From Rhodoblastus sp. 17X3 (GTDB lineage: Bacteria; Pseudomonadota; Alphaproteobacteria; Rhizobiales; Beijerinckiaceae), in NCBI RefSeq assembly GCF_030056575.1, contig NZ_JASHHX010000001.1:310001-374000 (forward strand): 64,000 nt of DNA, read 5' to 3'. Below, piece after piece: positions 8,144 to 16,457 of the stretch (position 1 is its first letter; each line of letters opens with the position of its first letter). The translations under genes and the position numbers were made by a program. Below the pieces are notes generated by a model. It ran no database searches. It was not told where the DNA came from and saw only the letters and a list, made by a program, of their open reading frames with translations.

Positions 8144-11100
8144 TTATGTGGCGATCTTGCCTGCAGCTTTATCTTGTACCGTCTCTTCAATTGGGGGGCG
8201 CGGCTGAGTGCCCGACATCTCGTCGGGCTCATATAGAGAACGAAAATCCTCGAACGTCGCGTCGCTGGTCGAGACGATCGGTAACGGACGGGTAGCCGAT
8301 GCCGTCGCCGGGCCATTGGGCTGAATGAGCCGAACGAACTTTTCGTCGTCGATCTCAACAATTTCGACCGGTCCGGCAGCCCTGACTTTTGCCTCGCCGC
8401 GCTGAAAAGCCTTCTTGCATGCATCGACCGCCCTTCGGTCGGCGTTGTCGATGCCGCGCTGACGCTTAAACTCAGCCCGCACGATTTCGCGATTTACGGC
8501 AAACATTTCTGTCAGGTTCGATCCGGTGGCGCGGATGACCTGGCCCTTTTGACCCAGCGCTTCACACAGCGCCATCAGATAGGTCTCGGCGTCGTGAGAA
8601 TGCTTTTTGGGCTTTTCGGGGCGGTCGTGGCTACAGGATTCGGGACCAATCATCTCGAACTCGGCAAGCGGTCCGATCGAGGTCTCCAGTGCCGAGCGGG
8701 GATCAGTGACGATGCGTGGGTCATAAATGGCCAATTGCTCGCGCTCGCCCACCCCCCACCTTCGGAATCTCACAAGGGGACACAACGACCGAACATCGCG
8801 ACATTTACCTATAGAAGCTTCCTTATAGGCATTTGTCGCATTGAAAGGGTTGGTGTCCCCCATTTCGCTGAGGGCGCGCTCGATAGCCCGTTGCGCCGCT
8901 GCACTCGTCCCCCAAAGGCTCGGATAAGCTTCCGCCGCGCTGCGGCCGCTTCTGAAAGCGAAGTCGCCCTCCGCCAACATGAGATCCAAAGGACCGACCT
9001 TCATGGCGTCGTCGGGCAGAAATTCATCAACGGGCAACGGTAGCGGGACGTCTGTCAAAACGACAACATCCAGGGGCGTCGCTTCCGTGCGATTCACGCC
9101 ACGCCCGCGGCCGATGGCCTGGACGATTTCGCCAACGCAAATCCGCTCGCGGAAACTTTCGCAAAAGGCGTCGGGATGCAGGTCGGCAGAGGAAAGCGTG
9201 CACGTGATGCCGGAGTCCTCACGGTGGTAACGAAAGGCGTCGCCCTTTTTGTACCAACTGTCAGCCGGCCCGACGTCGAACTTGCCGATGTTTCGGCCCT
9301 TACCAAGTTCCTGAACGGCCCGGCCGGTAAGCGCGCTGGCCATCCATTCGACATCGGCGGGATTCGGCTGCGGCCGGCCGACGATCACGATGAGCCTAAC
9401 GTCTTTCCAATTGTCTCTCCCGGCAACTGCGCCGAACCATGCAACCTCGATATGGTCCGGGAAGTCCATCGCCTGAATGACAGCTTTGTTACCGACGACG
9501 AGGGTTTTTCCGCCCGTTTCTCGATCCAGTCGGAGAATCAGGGCGCGAAGCCTCCGGCGATTCCCCGCACGCGTTTTTTTACTCTCGTCGTTTCCGCGCA
9601 GGTTCGGGGACAAATGACTGAGGGAGTAGCTCTTGCCTGTCGCTTGCCTGACCCGTTGGAAAGGCGCGGCGATGCGAATGTGGCCCATATCTTGGACCAA
9701 GGGCCAAAACGGATTAATCAATTCGGGATCGTGCAAGGCGTCGATCAATAATGTTGGCGCGTCCCAGTCGGCATGTATTTCCGAACGCCCGGTGACAGAT
9801 AGAAGCCTCACGCCTCGTTTATCTCGCTCGATTTTCAATCGCCCTGATACTTCTGGGCCGTCGTCGGCGAGAAGTTCAACGATCGCACCCCAGATAGCGG
9901 CCATCGGGCGGACGCTGCGATTTCCTTCGCGTTCACGCCATTTAGGAACTTGCCGCTTTTTGATCTTGCGTTGCCATTCGAGCTGCTTCGCCCGCTTCGC
10001 GAGGTTGGACCTGATGTTGAAGTCGGGTGCATTGGTAACCGCTGCACGCCGCACATAGCCGTCGGGCTCGTCAAAGAGAGCCTGGGCCAGCAGATGACGG
10101 GCGTACATAAGATCGAGGCGGTCATTTTCCTTCTTGGGCAACGGCAAGTAATTGTCTATGGCGTCAAGCGGGATTTCCAATGGTGGTTGGAGGCCAGCCT
10201 GAAAAGGTCCTTCGTCGACGACAATGGCCACGATGCCCCGATCTCGGATGGGCGTGGGCGCGCTGTTGAACAGGAGATTGTGGGCGCCGATCCAAATATC
10301 GACGTTGATGACGCCCTTCTGGAGCCGATATTGGCAGCCATCGAAGAACTGGCACGCTTTTTTGCAACAAACCTCTGTGCCCAACTCAGCGAGAATCTCG
10401 ATCGCCTCGTTCACCGTCTCGTGAGCCTGGCACATTCGTTCGTCGGAGTCGGGGCGCACTCGCGCAGCGCGACCGCGCCAGACCATCGAGACCAAATTCG
10501 AGCCGGCAGCCTTGAGTTTTTCTTCCACTCGCCGCTCAATATCGGCTGCCAAGGAATGTCCTGGCGTCAAAATCACGACAACGCGGTTGTCGCCAACTTT
10601 GCGGAGATCGATCAGAAGGCGAATGGCGTCATCGATGGCGGCTTCGGTCTTGCCGCCGCCGACTTCGAGCCCGATGGCGTGAACACGCGTCAAAATGGCG
10701 CGGAGGCTGACGGACTCCCTTTCATTCGGCCAATTTCTTGCTGTCTGGAAGAAAACGCCTACCAACTCTCTGACGCGAAGGCGCGCTTCGTCCAGGCGGA
10801 GATATTCCGGAATCGGCTGCGCCATATCGGAGGCGGCAAGCGCGATCCGTTCTCGGACCGCATCGAGCCCGCGCTCCTGGGTCAAATCATTGAAGTCGCT
10901 TTTGTCTCCCCGACGGATCGGATGCGGCCAAGCCTCGCGCACATCGAAGCCGTTGGCGCGCAGACTGCGAACAGCTTTATTTGCCGTTTTCGCTGCTGAT
11001 GAGCCGAATTTGTCGTCGTCACGGCAAATGATGACCTTGCGCCCAGCCTGAGCCAAGTCGGCCGCACGGCCCATTCCGCCGAGAAGCACGATGGTCTCGA

Positions 11101-11956
11101 AGCCAGTTGCCGCCCAAACGCTCAGGCCGGTTTCCAGCCCCTCGCAAATGCAGAGCGGGCCGGTGGTTTCGCCAGGCAAGCGCACTGCGCCAGAGCCGAT
11201 CGGACCCAGCGACTTTTTGGCCCCGCCCTTGCCGAGCCAGCGGATGTTGTCCTTCGTTCCATCTCGCGTGACGGCGATCTTCTGGATTGCGACGACTTGT
11301 CCGGTGTCGTCCATTACGGCGCAAACGATCGCGCGCTCTCTAACGCTCCAGCGGATCGATGCAGGAAAACGATCGACGCCGATTTTGCGTGTATCGCGGA
11401 GATATTTCTCGCCGAGCGTGCCCTCGATCCGACCAGATTCGTTCCAGATTTTTTGCGCATGAGCACGGCTTCGCGCTGCCGCGGCGGCCTCTTGGGCCGC
11501 TTCCTGGGCCTCTTTCTGGGCACGCGCGCGGTCTTGCTTTTCTTGTCTGGAGGTTTCCTCTGCGCGGGGCTCGTATTCGCCAGAAAACCCTACCCAGCCG
11601 GCGGCCCATTCGACAGCCTCGGAAAAGCTGAGGCCCAGTTGACGCATGATAAACTTGAAGAGGTCGCCTCCTTCGCCGGCCTCGAAATCGTAATAGCAGC
11701 CTCGGTAGCGACCTGAGAGCTTCAGCACAAAGGAGCCGTGGCACCCCCAACGAATCTCGCCGTTGCGGGCGCCTCCGGTCGGCTTGTCGCCTCGAAAATG
11801 CATTATGAGATCTGCAGCGCGAAAATTCAGCGCCTCGCGAACACTCGCAATGCGATATTTCCGGCGCCCGCGCCGATCAGATTCGTGCTGGCGGGACGAC
11901 GACTTCCGGCCTTTGACAGAGCCGTTCTTATCGTCGTCCGAGGAATCGGCGGACAT
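8144..11956 (-). CDS. TOPRIM primase fused to SF2-type helicase, replication protein
   Basis: 1270 residues. The N-terminal 120 residues include a CHC2/DUF7146-like zinc or DNA-binding segment (WGCHGSFVLKL ... CYYDFEAGEGGDLFKFI). After a charged coiled stretch (about 130-165, alternating Gln, Glu, Ala and Arg) comes a TOPRIM domain: LCICEGLETGLS at about 268, IICRDDDKFG at about 309 and KSDFNDL at about 352. A helicase follows: Walker A VGGGKTEAA at about 432, VVDEGPF in the middle, and QAIGRGRGVNR (motif VI-like) in the last third. This fits initiation and unwinding for element replication. It lies 30 bp downstream of the HTH gene and is probably co-transcribed with it. A length above 1200 residues in one chain is large for satellite primases. 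Confidence 0.8.
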   Translation of the reverse strand: MSADSSDDDKNGSVKGRKSSSRQHESDRRGRRKYRIASVREALNFRAADLIMHFRGDKPTGGARNGEIRWGCHGSFVLKLSGRYRGCYYDFEAGEGGDLFKFIMRQLGLSFSEAVEWAAGWVGFSGEYEPRAEETSRQEKQDRARAQKEAQEAAQEAAAAARSRAHAQKIWNESGRIEGTLGEKYLRDTRKIGVDRFPASIRWSVRERAIVCAVMDDTGQVVAIQKIAVTRDGTKDNIRWLGKGGAKKSLGPIGSGAVRLPGETTGPLCICEGLETGLSVWAATGFETIVLLGGMGRAADLAQAGRKVIICRDDDKFGSSAAKTANKAVRSLRANGFDVREAWPHPIRRGDKSDFNDLTQERGLDAVRERIALAASDMAQPIPEYLRLDEARLRVRELVGVFFQTARNWPNERESVSLRAILTRVHAIGLEVGGGKTEAAIDDAIRLLIDLRKVGDNRVVVILTPGHSLAADIERRVEEKLKAAGSNLVSMVWRGRAARVRPDSDERMCQAHETVNEAIEILAELGTEVCCKKACQFFDGCQYRLQKGVINVDIWIGAHNLLFNSAPTPIRDRGIVAIVVDEGPFQAGLQPPLEIPLDAIDNYLPLPKKENDRLDLMYARHLLAQALFDEPDGYVRRAAVTNAPDFNIRSNLAKRAKQLEWQRKIKKRQVPKWREREGNRSVRPMAAIWGAIVELLADDGPEVSGRLKIERDKRGVRLLSVTGRSEIHADWDAPTLLIDALHDPELINPFWPLVQDMGHIRIAAPFQRVRQATGKSYSLSHLSPNLRGNDESKKTRAGNRRRLRALILRLDRETGGKTLVVGNKAVIQAMDFPDHIEVAWFGAVAGRDNWKDVRLIVIVGRPQPNPADVEWMASALTGRAVQELGKGRNIGKFDVGPADSWYKKGDAFRYHREDSGITCTLSSADLHPDAFCESFRERICVGEIVQAIGRGRGVNRTEATPLDVVVLTDVPLPLPVDEFLPDDAMKVGPLDLMLAEGDFAFRSGRSAAEAYPSLWGTSAAAQRAIERALSEMGDTNPFNATNAYKEASIGKCRDVRSLCPLVRFRRWGVGEREQLAIYDPRIVTDPRSALETSIGPLAEFEMIGPESCSHDRPEKPKKHSHDAETYLMALCEALGQKGQVIRATGSNLTEMFAVNREIVRAEFKRQRGIDNADRRAVDACKKAFQRGEAKVRAAGPVEIVEIDDEKFVRLIQPNGPATASATRPLPIVSTSDATFEDFRSLYEPDEMSGTQPRPPIEETVQDKAAGKIAT

Positions 11957-11986
11957 GGCCGACTTCTCTTGACGCGAGAAGCGCCG

Positions 11987-12259
11987 CTATATGTCCGAGG
12001 TCGATTTGCGCGCCGCGCCGATCTTCGCGAGCGCCCACTTATCCAGTGCTTCGCGCGTATACAAGACGATGCGGCCGGCCTTGTGAAATTCAGGGCTGTC
12101 GCCGGTAACGGCGCCTTTCGCAAGCGTGCGCGCGGCGCCGAAACCGTATTTTTCGGTGAGATAGGCGCCGGCTTGCTTGCGGCGCAGGAAGCGTGGCGAC
12201 GGGGTGACCAAGTCGGCGAGCGGCTGAAAGGGAACAGCGTTCGGGGTCGGAGCAGGCAC
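11987..12259 (-). CDS. AlpA/excisionase-like helix-turn-helix protein
   Basis: 90 residues, GTG start at 12259 preceded by a perfect GGAGG at 5-7 nt. The central part PRFLRRKQAGAYLTEKYGFG and the end RIVLYTREALDKWALAKIG are the HTH_17 (MerR/excisionase-like) pattern used by AlpA regulators of satellites and integrative elements. It probably binds DNA near the att site or activates the downstream replication genes. It is the first gene of a probable unit with the primase-helicase. Its ribosome-binding site lies in one arm of an inverted repeat (12265-12286), so translation or transcription may be controlled there. Confidence 0.7.
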   Translation of the reverse strand: MPAPTPNAVPFQPLADLVTPSPRFLRRKQAGAYLTEKYGFGAARTLAKGAVTGDSPEFHKAGRIVLYTREALDKWALAKIGAARKSTSDI

Positions 12260-12264
12260 GGAAG

Positions 12265-12286
12265 AACCTCCAGAATGTTGGAGGTT
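12265..12286 (-). promoter_or_regulatory. Inverted repeat enclosing the HTH gene's ribosome-binding site
   Basis: Arms AACCTCCA (12265-12272) and TGGAGGTT (12279-12286) are perfect complements with a 6-nt spacer. In the minus-strand RNA the 3' arm contains the GGAGG that ends 5-6 nt before the GTG start, so the folded hairpin would hide the Shine-Dalgarno. It could equally be a dimeric operator for autoregulation. Confidence 0.55.
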
Positions 12287-12322
12287 TCCAATTATTCCGG
12301 GTCGTTCAGGAACTGAGGGATG

Positions 12323-13258
12323 TTAACTGGCCGATTTTGGCGGCGCTTCAACCTCCGGAGGCAATCCGAGGCGTCTGTGGCTGCGAATTGCTAAATATTT
12401 GAATACCTTGTTCAGCCGAACTTCCCTCGTGAGAGTTTTGTATTCACGTCCCTCGTTTCGCGCTTTCTCCGCCTTCGCTTGTTCGCGGAAGGCGTTTTTC
12501 CCCAATCGGCTATTTTTGTAAGCGCGCCAGGCGGCGCTCGCCGCCGCCGCCATGGTTTCGTCGGCCGCTTCATTGTCCCGCCCGATGTGCCGGCGATATT
12601 CCTCCGGGAATCGGTCCTGCAACTCATGGAGCAGCTTAACAGCCGGCGACGGGCCCTTATTCGTGCCGCGCTTATTGACTGTGTAAGGCAGTCGATAAGA
12701 TTGAAGCGCTATCATCAGGCGCACAACCATCTTGGCCCATACAACCGGCCCCTTTTTGCTCGAGGTCACGTCAATGTTCTTAAGGTCGTTGACAAAGTCT
12801 CGTGCGGCCAACCTGATTTCGTCTGGTGTGGTCACAAAATTCGCAGCGCTGGTCTCATCAGACGTTGATGTTTCGTCAAATAGATAATTTTCTAGGAAGA
12901 CATCTCGCGCAGCTTTTTGTGCCGCATTGTGTGGAAGCTTGGCCAAAGATTTCGGGGGGAATGAAGACCCCGCTATTTTTTCGATATAGGCGATCGCCTC
13001 ATCAGCGTAGGGCTTGTGTTTGCTGCAATCAAAGAACCACAAATAGTCGTCGACAATGTTTTCGATCTCAGAGCGCAAAGCGTCAGGCAGCTCATTGCCA
13101 TAGGCGCACTCTATATCCTCCCAATCCGCACTTGATGGCTGGAAGATCGGCGCATCCTCTGGTTCCTGATAAAAATTCGAGCGCGGCTTGCGGCCCTCGC
13201 GGGTCAGTTTGACCCAGCTATCCACACCGCCGAAGTTTGGCGGACTTATCTTTTTCAT
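12323..13258 (-). CDS. Hypothetical element protein, 311 aa
   Basis: I do not recognise a family. The protein is mostly helical and charged, with no signal peptide or membrane span. The N-terminal 100 residues are acidic, with DDYLWFFDCSKHKPYADEA; the middle contains WAKMVVRLMIALQSYRLPYT; the C-terminus is basic with repeated Lys/Arg/Ala (NAFREQAKAEKARNEG). Its ATG at 13258 overlaps the stop of the preceding 55-aa gene (ATGA), and that gene overlaps the integrase in the same way, so the three are made from one message starting at the integrase. Its place between integrase and HTH regulator is where satellites keep accessory or interference genes; its role is unknown. Confidence 0.6.
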   Translation of the reverse strand: MKKISPPNFGGVDSWVKLTREGRKPRSNFYQEPEDAPIFQPSSADWEDIECAYGNELPDALRSEIENIVDDYLWFFDCSKHKPYADEAIAYIEKIAGSSFPPKSLAKLPHNAAQKAARDVFLENYLFDETSTSDETSAANFVTTPDEIRLAARDFVNDLKNIDVTSSKKGPVVWAKMVVRLMIALQSYRLPYTVNKRGTNKGPSPAVKLLHELQDRFPEEYRRHIGRDNEAADETMAAAASAAWRAYKNSRLGKNAFREQAKAEKARNEGREYKTLTREVRLNKVFKYLAIRSHRRLGLPPEVEAPPKSAS

Positions 13259-13422
13259 TCGGCGCCGCCCGATTTCTTGATCGGGACGACCTCACCGCCT
13301 TTGTTTCGCTGCATCGCCGCAGCGATAGCCGCTCCGGCCATGTCGACCGGGCGGGGCAATGGGTCGGCGTCATCCATCCGCCAATAGCGGTGCGCCAGCA
13401 CGGCTTGGCTAACCTCAATCAC
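13255..13422 (-). CDS. Small protein between integrase and 311-aa gene, 55 aa
   Basis: GTG at 13422 overlaps the integrase stop (GTGA), and the TGA at 13257-13255 overlaps the next ATG (ATGA). The product reads VIEVSQAVLAHRYWRMDDAD and continues PLPRPVDMAGAAIAAAMQRN, ending PIKKSGGAE. The double 4-bp overlap is strong evidence that it is translated, though it is below usual length cut-offs. No family is recognised; the short aromatic/acidic N-terminus and Ala-rich middle suggest a small helical protein. Confidence 0.65.
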   Translation of the reverse strand: MIEVSQAVLAHRYWRMDDADPLPRPVDMAGAAIAAAMQRNKGGEVVPIKKSGGAE

Positions 13423-14765
13423 AAGCCGCGTCCACGGGATTGTGCCGCGTGAAAATCAACAATATCAGCCCGGCGCTCGTCCAATGCGTGCGCAATTCGC
13501 TTGGAAACCCGATCAGCGGCTGCAATTAATGCCTCATCGGCGCGGCGGACATAGTGCCTCTCTGTCACGCCTCGCTTAGCATGGCCTAGCAATTCACCAA
13601 TTGTCGCGTCGCCATAGCCCTCGTCGGCGGCGACGCTGCCGAACGTGCGTCGCAAATCATGCGCGCGGGCGTCAGACAGGCCCGCAGCGTTGAACAAAGC
13701 GGCAATTGCCTTTTTCATGTCGGCGCTGTTGTCGCCGCGCTGGTTTGGGAACAGCCAGGCGCTATCATTCTTTGATAGGCCTGCTAGCAAATCGAATGCC
13801 GATTTGCCTATTGGCCGCATAGACCGGCCCGTCTTGGTTTGCTCAAGGCGCAGACAGAAGGATGCTCGGTCGATTTCGCACCACTTGAGCCCGCACGCCT
13901 CCTCACGGCGCATGCCTGTTAGGGCAATTAGCCGCAGGGCTGCTACGGCAGCAGGATATTGTGCTTCCCGCTCACGTAACACTTGCCCGAGCTTTGCAAG
14001 CTCATCGGCCGATAAAACCCGATCTTTGGCGTCGCCTTTTATCTTCTGGACGCCATGAGCTGGGTTGATGCCAGTAGCCAAGCCTCGGCGCTCTGCCCAC
14101 GTCCATATACCGCCAAGCAACTCAACCACGCGGGCCGCCGTGCCCGTTCCGCCTGTAATGACGGCCTTGCCGCGGGCCTTCGTCTTGAAGGTGCCAGCGG
14201 TCTTTCCAACAGAAATGTCGTCGACCATCCGTTGAACGGCCGCCCTGTTCAATTTATCGATAACGGTCGAACCGATCAGCGGCTTGATGTGGCGCGAGAT
14301 ACGCCCTTCGTCGATGGCAACAGTTGAAGCCTTCTTCGGCTTGTTGAACCGCGTCGTAACAAGTCCTTCCCGAGCAGCTTCAAGATACCTGTCGCAGAGC
14401 TGGGAAATGGTTAGGGCTGTGCGAGCAGCGACGCGTTCAGCAGCCGGGTCCGCGCCTTCCGCCGCTTGAGCTAACAGTTTTCGAGCTTTCTCTCGCGCCT
14501 CATCCGGAGTGACGACGCCCATTTTAGCGAAGGTGTGCCTTCTGTCCTTCCGTGGGCCGTGCAGGATGAAATACGAGGCTTTGCCTGACGACTGCATCCG
14601 CAGACCGTAATAGCCCAATTCGGTGTCGAACACTGATAGGTCACCGCTTTCCGGGGGCTTGAGCCCGTCGATGAAGCGTTTTGTAAGTTTGGCGTGAAGG
14701 GTTGCCATATCGAATGCGGTCTCGCTTTCGGCAGTGCAGCGGCAGTAGCCGGCGTGAATCACCAT
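13419..14765 (-). CDS. int: Tyrosine recombinase / phage integrase
   Basis: 448 residues from ATG 14765; a second ATG at 14708 (MATLHAKLTKRFIDGLKPPE) fits the usual start of the family better. The N-terminus is the DUF4102 arm-binding domain (LGYYGLRMQSSGKASYFILH). The catalytic domain shows the first Arg in LTGMRREEACGLKW, the HxxR box in AHDLRRTFGS and LLGHAKRGVTERHYV with the second His and the nucleophilic Tyr. It catalyses site-specific integration and excision. It lies 116 bp from the tRNA-Val att core and heads an overlapping run of three genes, an arrangement that ties accessory expression to integrase transcription. Confidence 0.95.
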   Translation of the reverse strand: MVIHAGYCRCTAESETAFDMATLHAKLTKRFIDGLKPPESGDLSVFDTELGYYGLRMQSSGKASYFILHGPRKDRRHTFAKMGVVTPDEAREKARKLLAQAAEGADPAAERVAARTALTISQLCDRYLEAAREGLVTTRFNKPKKASTVAIDEGRISRHIKPLIGSTVIDKLNRAAVQRMVDDISVGKTAGTFKTKARGKAVITGGTGTAARVVELLGGIWTWAERRGLATGINPAHGVQKIKGDAKDRVLSADELAKLGQVLREREAQYPAAVAALRLIALTGMRREEACGLKWCEIDRASFCLRLEQTKTGRSMRPIGKSAFDLLAGLSKNDSAWLFPNQRGDNSADMKKAIAALFNAAGLSDARAHDLRRTFGSVAADEGYGDATIGELLGHAKRGVTERHYVRRADEALIAAADRVSKRIAHALDERRADIVDFHAAQSRGRGL

Positions 14766-14880
14766 CTCACTTGAGAATGCTCAGGTAAAGGGGGAAGGTC
14801 TAGAAATGCCCGCAGCACAGGGTATTTTTGGTCTGGCGACGATATTTCGGCAGTCAGGATAGAGCCAGAAAACATAAAAC

Positions 14881-14932
<52 letters not shown>

Positions 14933-14937
14933 TTTCG

Positions 14938-14985
14938 AAAGCCCTGAGATTGCTAGAAAAACTAGCCCTCAGGGCTTTCGCTTTT
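14938..14985 (+). terminator. Rho-independent terminator after tRNA-Val att
   Basis: AAAGCCCTGAG and CTCAGGGCTTT are perfect complements enclosing a second short stem (CTAG/CTAG) with an A5 loop, followed by CGCTTTT. It is presumably the original chromosomal terminator of tRNA-Val. Confidence 0.75.
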
Positions 14986-15024
14986 CTGGCGCCAGATTTC
15001 GCCGGGGAAGCATGGGGGAAGCAG

Positions 15025-15060
15025 TTGGCGGGAATTCGGGGAAGCGTCGGGTAAATTCGC
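15025..15060 (+). repeat. Short dispersed repeat, copy 1
   Basis: AATTCGGGGAAGCGTCGGG followed by TAAATTCGC resembles 17994-18020 (AATTCGGAGAAACGTCGGG then TGAATTTGC) with 4 differences in 28 positions. Both copies lie in non-coding or poorly coding sequence, so this may be a family of short intergenic repeats. Confidence 0.45.
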
Positions 15061-15099
15061 AAAGGCGTCGAGCACCGCATTTCGGACGGAATTGATCTC

Positions 15100-15366
15100 G
15101 TGATGCCCGACCGCCCCTACAACCCCATGACGATTGAGAACGCCGTCGAGCTCGGGCTGACTGGCGTGATCTTGTATTGCCGGAAATGTCATCGCGAGCG
15201 CACGGTCAGCTTTGATGTCCTGGCGTTGCTGCAAGAGACGCCGGTGCTGGCGATCGCCCCCGCTCGGCGGTTTGTCTGCTCAGGCTGCGGAGGGCGCTCC
15301 GTGGCGTCGCCGCCAGATTGGACGGCTTATAAGGCGCCAGCCGCTGGCGGCATGTCGCGCAGATGA
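15100..15366 (+). CDS. Small zinc-ribbon protein, function unknown
   Basis: 88 residues, with alternative ATGs at 15100 and 15103. Two cysteine pairs, CRKC and CSGC, about 30 residues apart fit a four-Cys zinc ribbon: GVILYCRKCHRERTVSFDV in the N-terminal half, RRFVCSGCGGRS in the C-terminal half. Similar short zinc-finger proteins are common in Hyphomicrobiales, with no known role. It is the first chromosomal gene beyond the element. There is no signal peptide and no close neighbour on the same strand. Coding is supported by the spaced cysteines and GC-rich third positions. Confidence 0.55.
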   Translation: MMPDRPYNPMTIENAVELGLTGVILYCRKCHRERTVSFDVLALLQETPVLAIAPARRFVCSGCGGRSVASPPDWTAYKAPAAGGMSRR

Positions 15367-15479
15367 AAACGCCGGCCACGGGCGCCTTCGCATTCGGAAG
15401 CTGGTCCTAACCCACGTTCGCCGCCAGCCTCGATCGGAGCGGTTACGGCGCGCCAACGCTCCGCTTCCGCCCAGCAAAA

Positions 15480-15716
15480 TCATTCGGTGGCGAAGACGAG
15501 TCTCGGCCCGCGTAGGCCGGAAGAGGGAGAGCCCTCGACCTTGGCCGAGCATTCGCGGTCGCACATGGCGTGAATGTTTTTGATGCAGCGGCCGCATTGG
15601 GGCAGGCAGCCTTTGCTGCGGAAGACGTCGCGCGCCCGGTCAGCGCGGCGGCCGCAGGGCTTGACGCTGGCCTTTACGTCCCGGTCGGTGATCATATTGC
15701 AGGAGCAAAGGATCAT
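15480..15716 (-). CDS. Bfd-like (2Fe-2S) ferredoxin
   Basis: 78 residues. The N-terminus MILCSCNMITDRDVKA with C4 and C6, then CLPQCGRCIKNIHA with C37, C41 and C44, is the fer2_BFD pattern of bacterioferritin-associated ferredoxins, which reduce ferric iron stored in bacterioferritin for release. The family needs four ligands, and the extra Cys here (also C19-region and C52/C56) should be checked. The tail after residue 55 is not conserved as far as I know. Its ATG overlaps the stop of the upstream SRAP gene by 4 bp (ATGA), so the two are one operon, an unusual pairing of iron handling with DNA-damage response. No bacterioferritin gene is adjacent. Confidence 0.75.
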   Translation of the reverse strand: MILCSCNMITDRDVKASVKPCGRRADRARDVFRSKGCLPQCGRCIKNIHAMCDRECSAKVEGSPSSGLRGPRLVFATE

Positions 15717-16366
15717 GGCGCGTCCGTCCTCTCGCCCTTCGACACCACCTTGAGCAGGCCATTCGCCAGCGGCCTTTGTAGTTCCATTGCCACTGGCGTC
15801 GGGGCGTTAAGCCAGACGTCGACCTCACCTTCGTCGGCCAGGATCACCGGCATGGCCTTCGGATGGGTCGGAGCGACCTCCGCATTCGCCTCTGTGGTCA
15901 AGAACGCGAATAGGTCGCAAGTGACCTCGCCTTCCTTGGCTTTGCGAACCGAAGTCCAGGTCGTCCAAATGCCAGCGAAGCAGGCTAACGGCCGATCCTC
16001 GCCGAGGGCGAACCAGATCGGCGATTTCTTGCCATCCTGGCCGGTCTCGTATTCCGAAAATGACGTGAACGGCACGATGCAGCGGTTTGCCGGGCCGAGC
16101 CAGCGGCGCCAATGCGGCGAAGCTGTGTTGCGGACATTCGTGATGCCTGGATCGGTCGTGCGGCCCTTGAGGGCGAAGGCTGGCGACGGCATGCCCCAGC
16201 GCGCAGTCGTGAGTTCCCGCTCGCCCTCGAATATCCTGACGATCGGCGCGGGATAGTCGGGAAAGACTCCCGGCATGGGCGGCAGATTGCCCGTTAGGTC
16301 CTTGGTGACGCGGAACAGCGCCCGCATGGCGTGCTGGGTCCGGGTCAGGGAATAGAGGTTGCACAT
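15713..16366 (-). CDS. SOS response-associated peptidase (SRAP / YedK-HMCES family)
   Basis: 217 residues, starting MCNLYSLTRTQ: after Met removal Cys2 becomes the catalytic N-terminal nucleophile that forms a thiazolidine crosslink with abasic sites in single-stranded DNA. Other family marks are PIVRIFEGERELTTARWGMP, NVRNTASPHWRRWL, the acidic residue in FTSFSEYETG and the His in TTEANAEVAPTHPKAMPVIL. Length and motif order are normal for YedK. It protects abasic sites during replication. It overlaps the Bfd-like gene downstream. No LexA box is obvious in the upstream 90 bp, which is also the shared flank with the L,D-transpeptidase gene. Confidence 0.9.
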   Translation of the reverse strand: MCNLYSLTRTQHAMRALFRVTKDLTGNLPPMPGVFPDYPAPIVRIFEGERELTTARWGMPSPAFALKGRTTDPGITNVRNTASPHWRRWLGPANRCIVPFTSFSEYETGQDGKKSPIWFALGEDRPLACFAGIWTTWTSVRKAKEGEVTCDLFAFLTTEANAEVAPTHPKAMPVILADEGEVDVWLNAPTPVAMELQRPLANGLLKVVSKGERTDAP

Positions 16367-16457
16367 GGCCTTGCTATGCGCGGCGTGGCGCGGACTAGAC
16401 GCCCTTATTCTGGAGGGCCTATCCTAAAATCATCTTAGGGGGTCGTGAACCGCGGCC

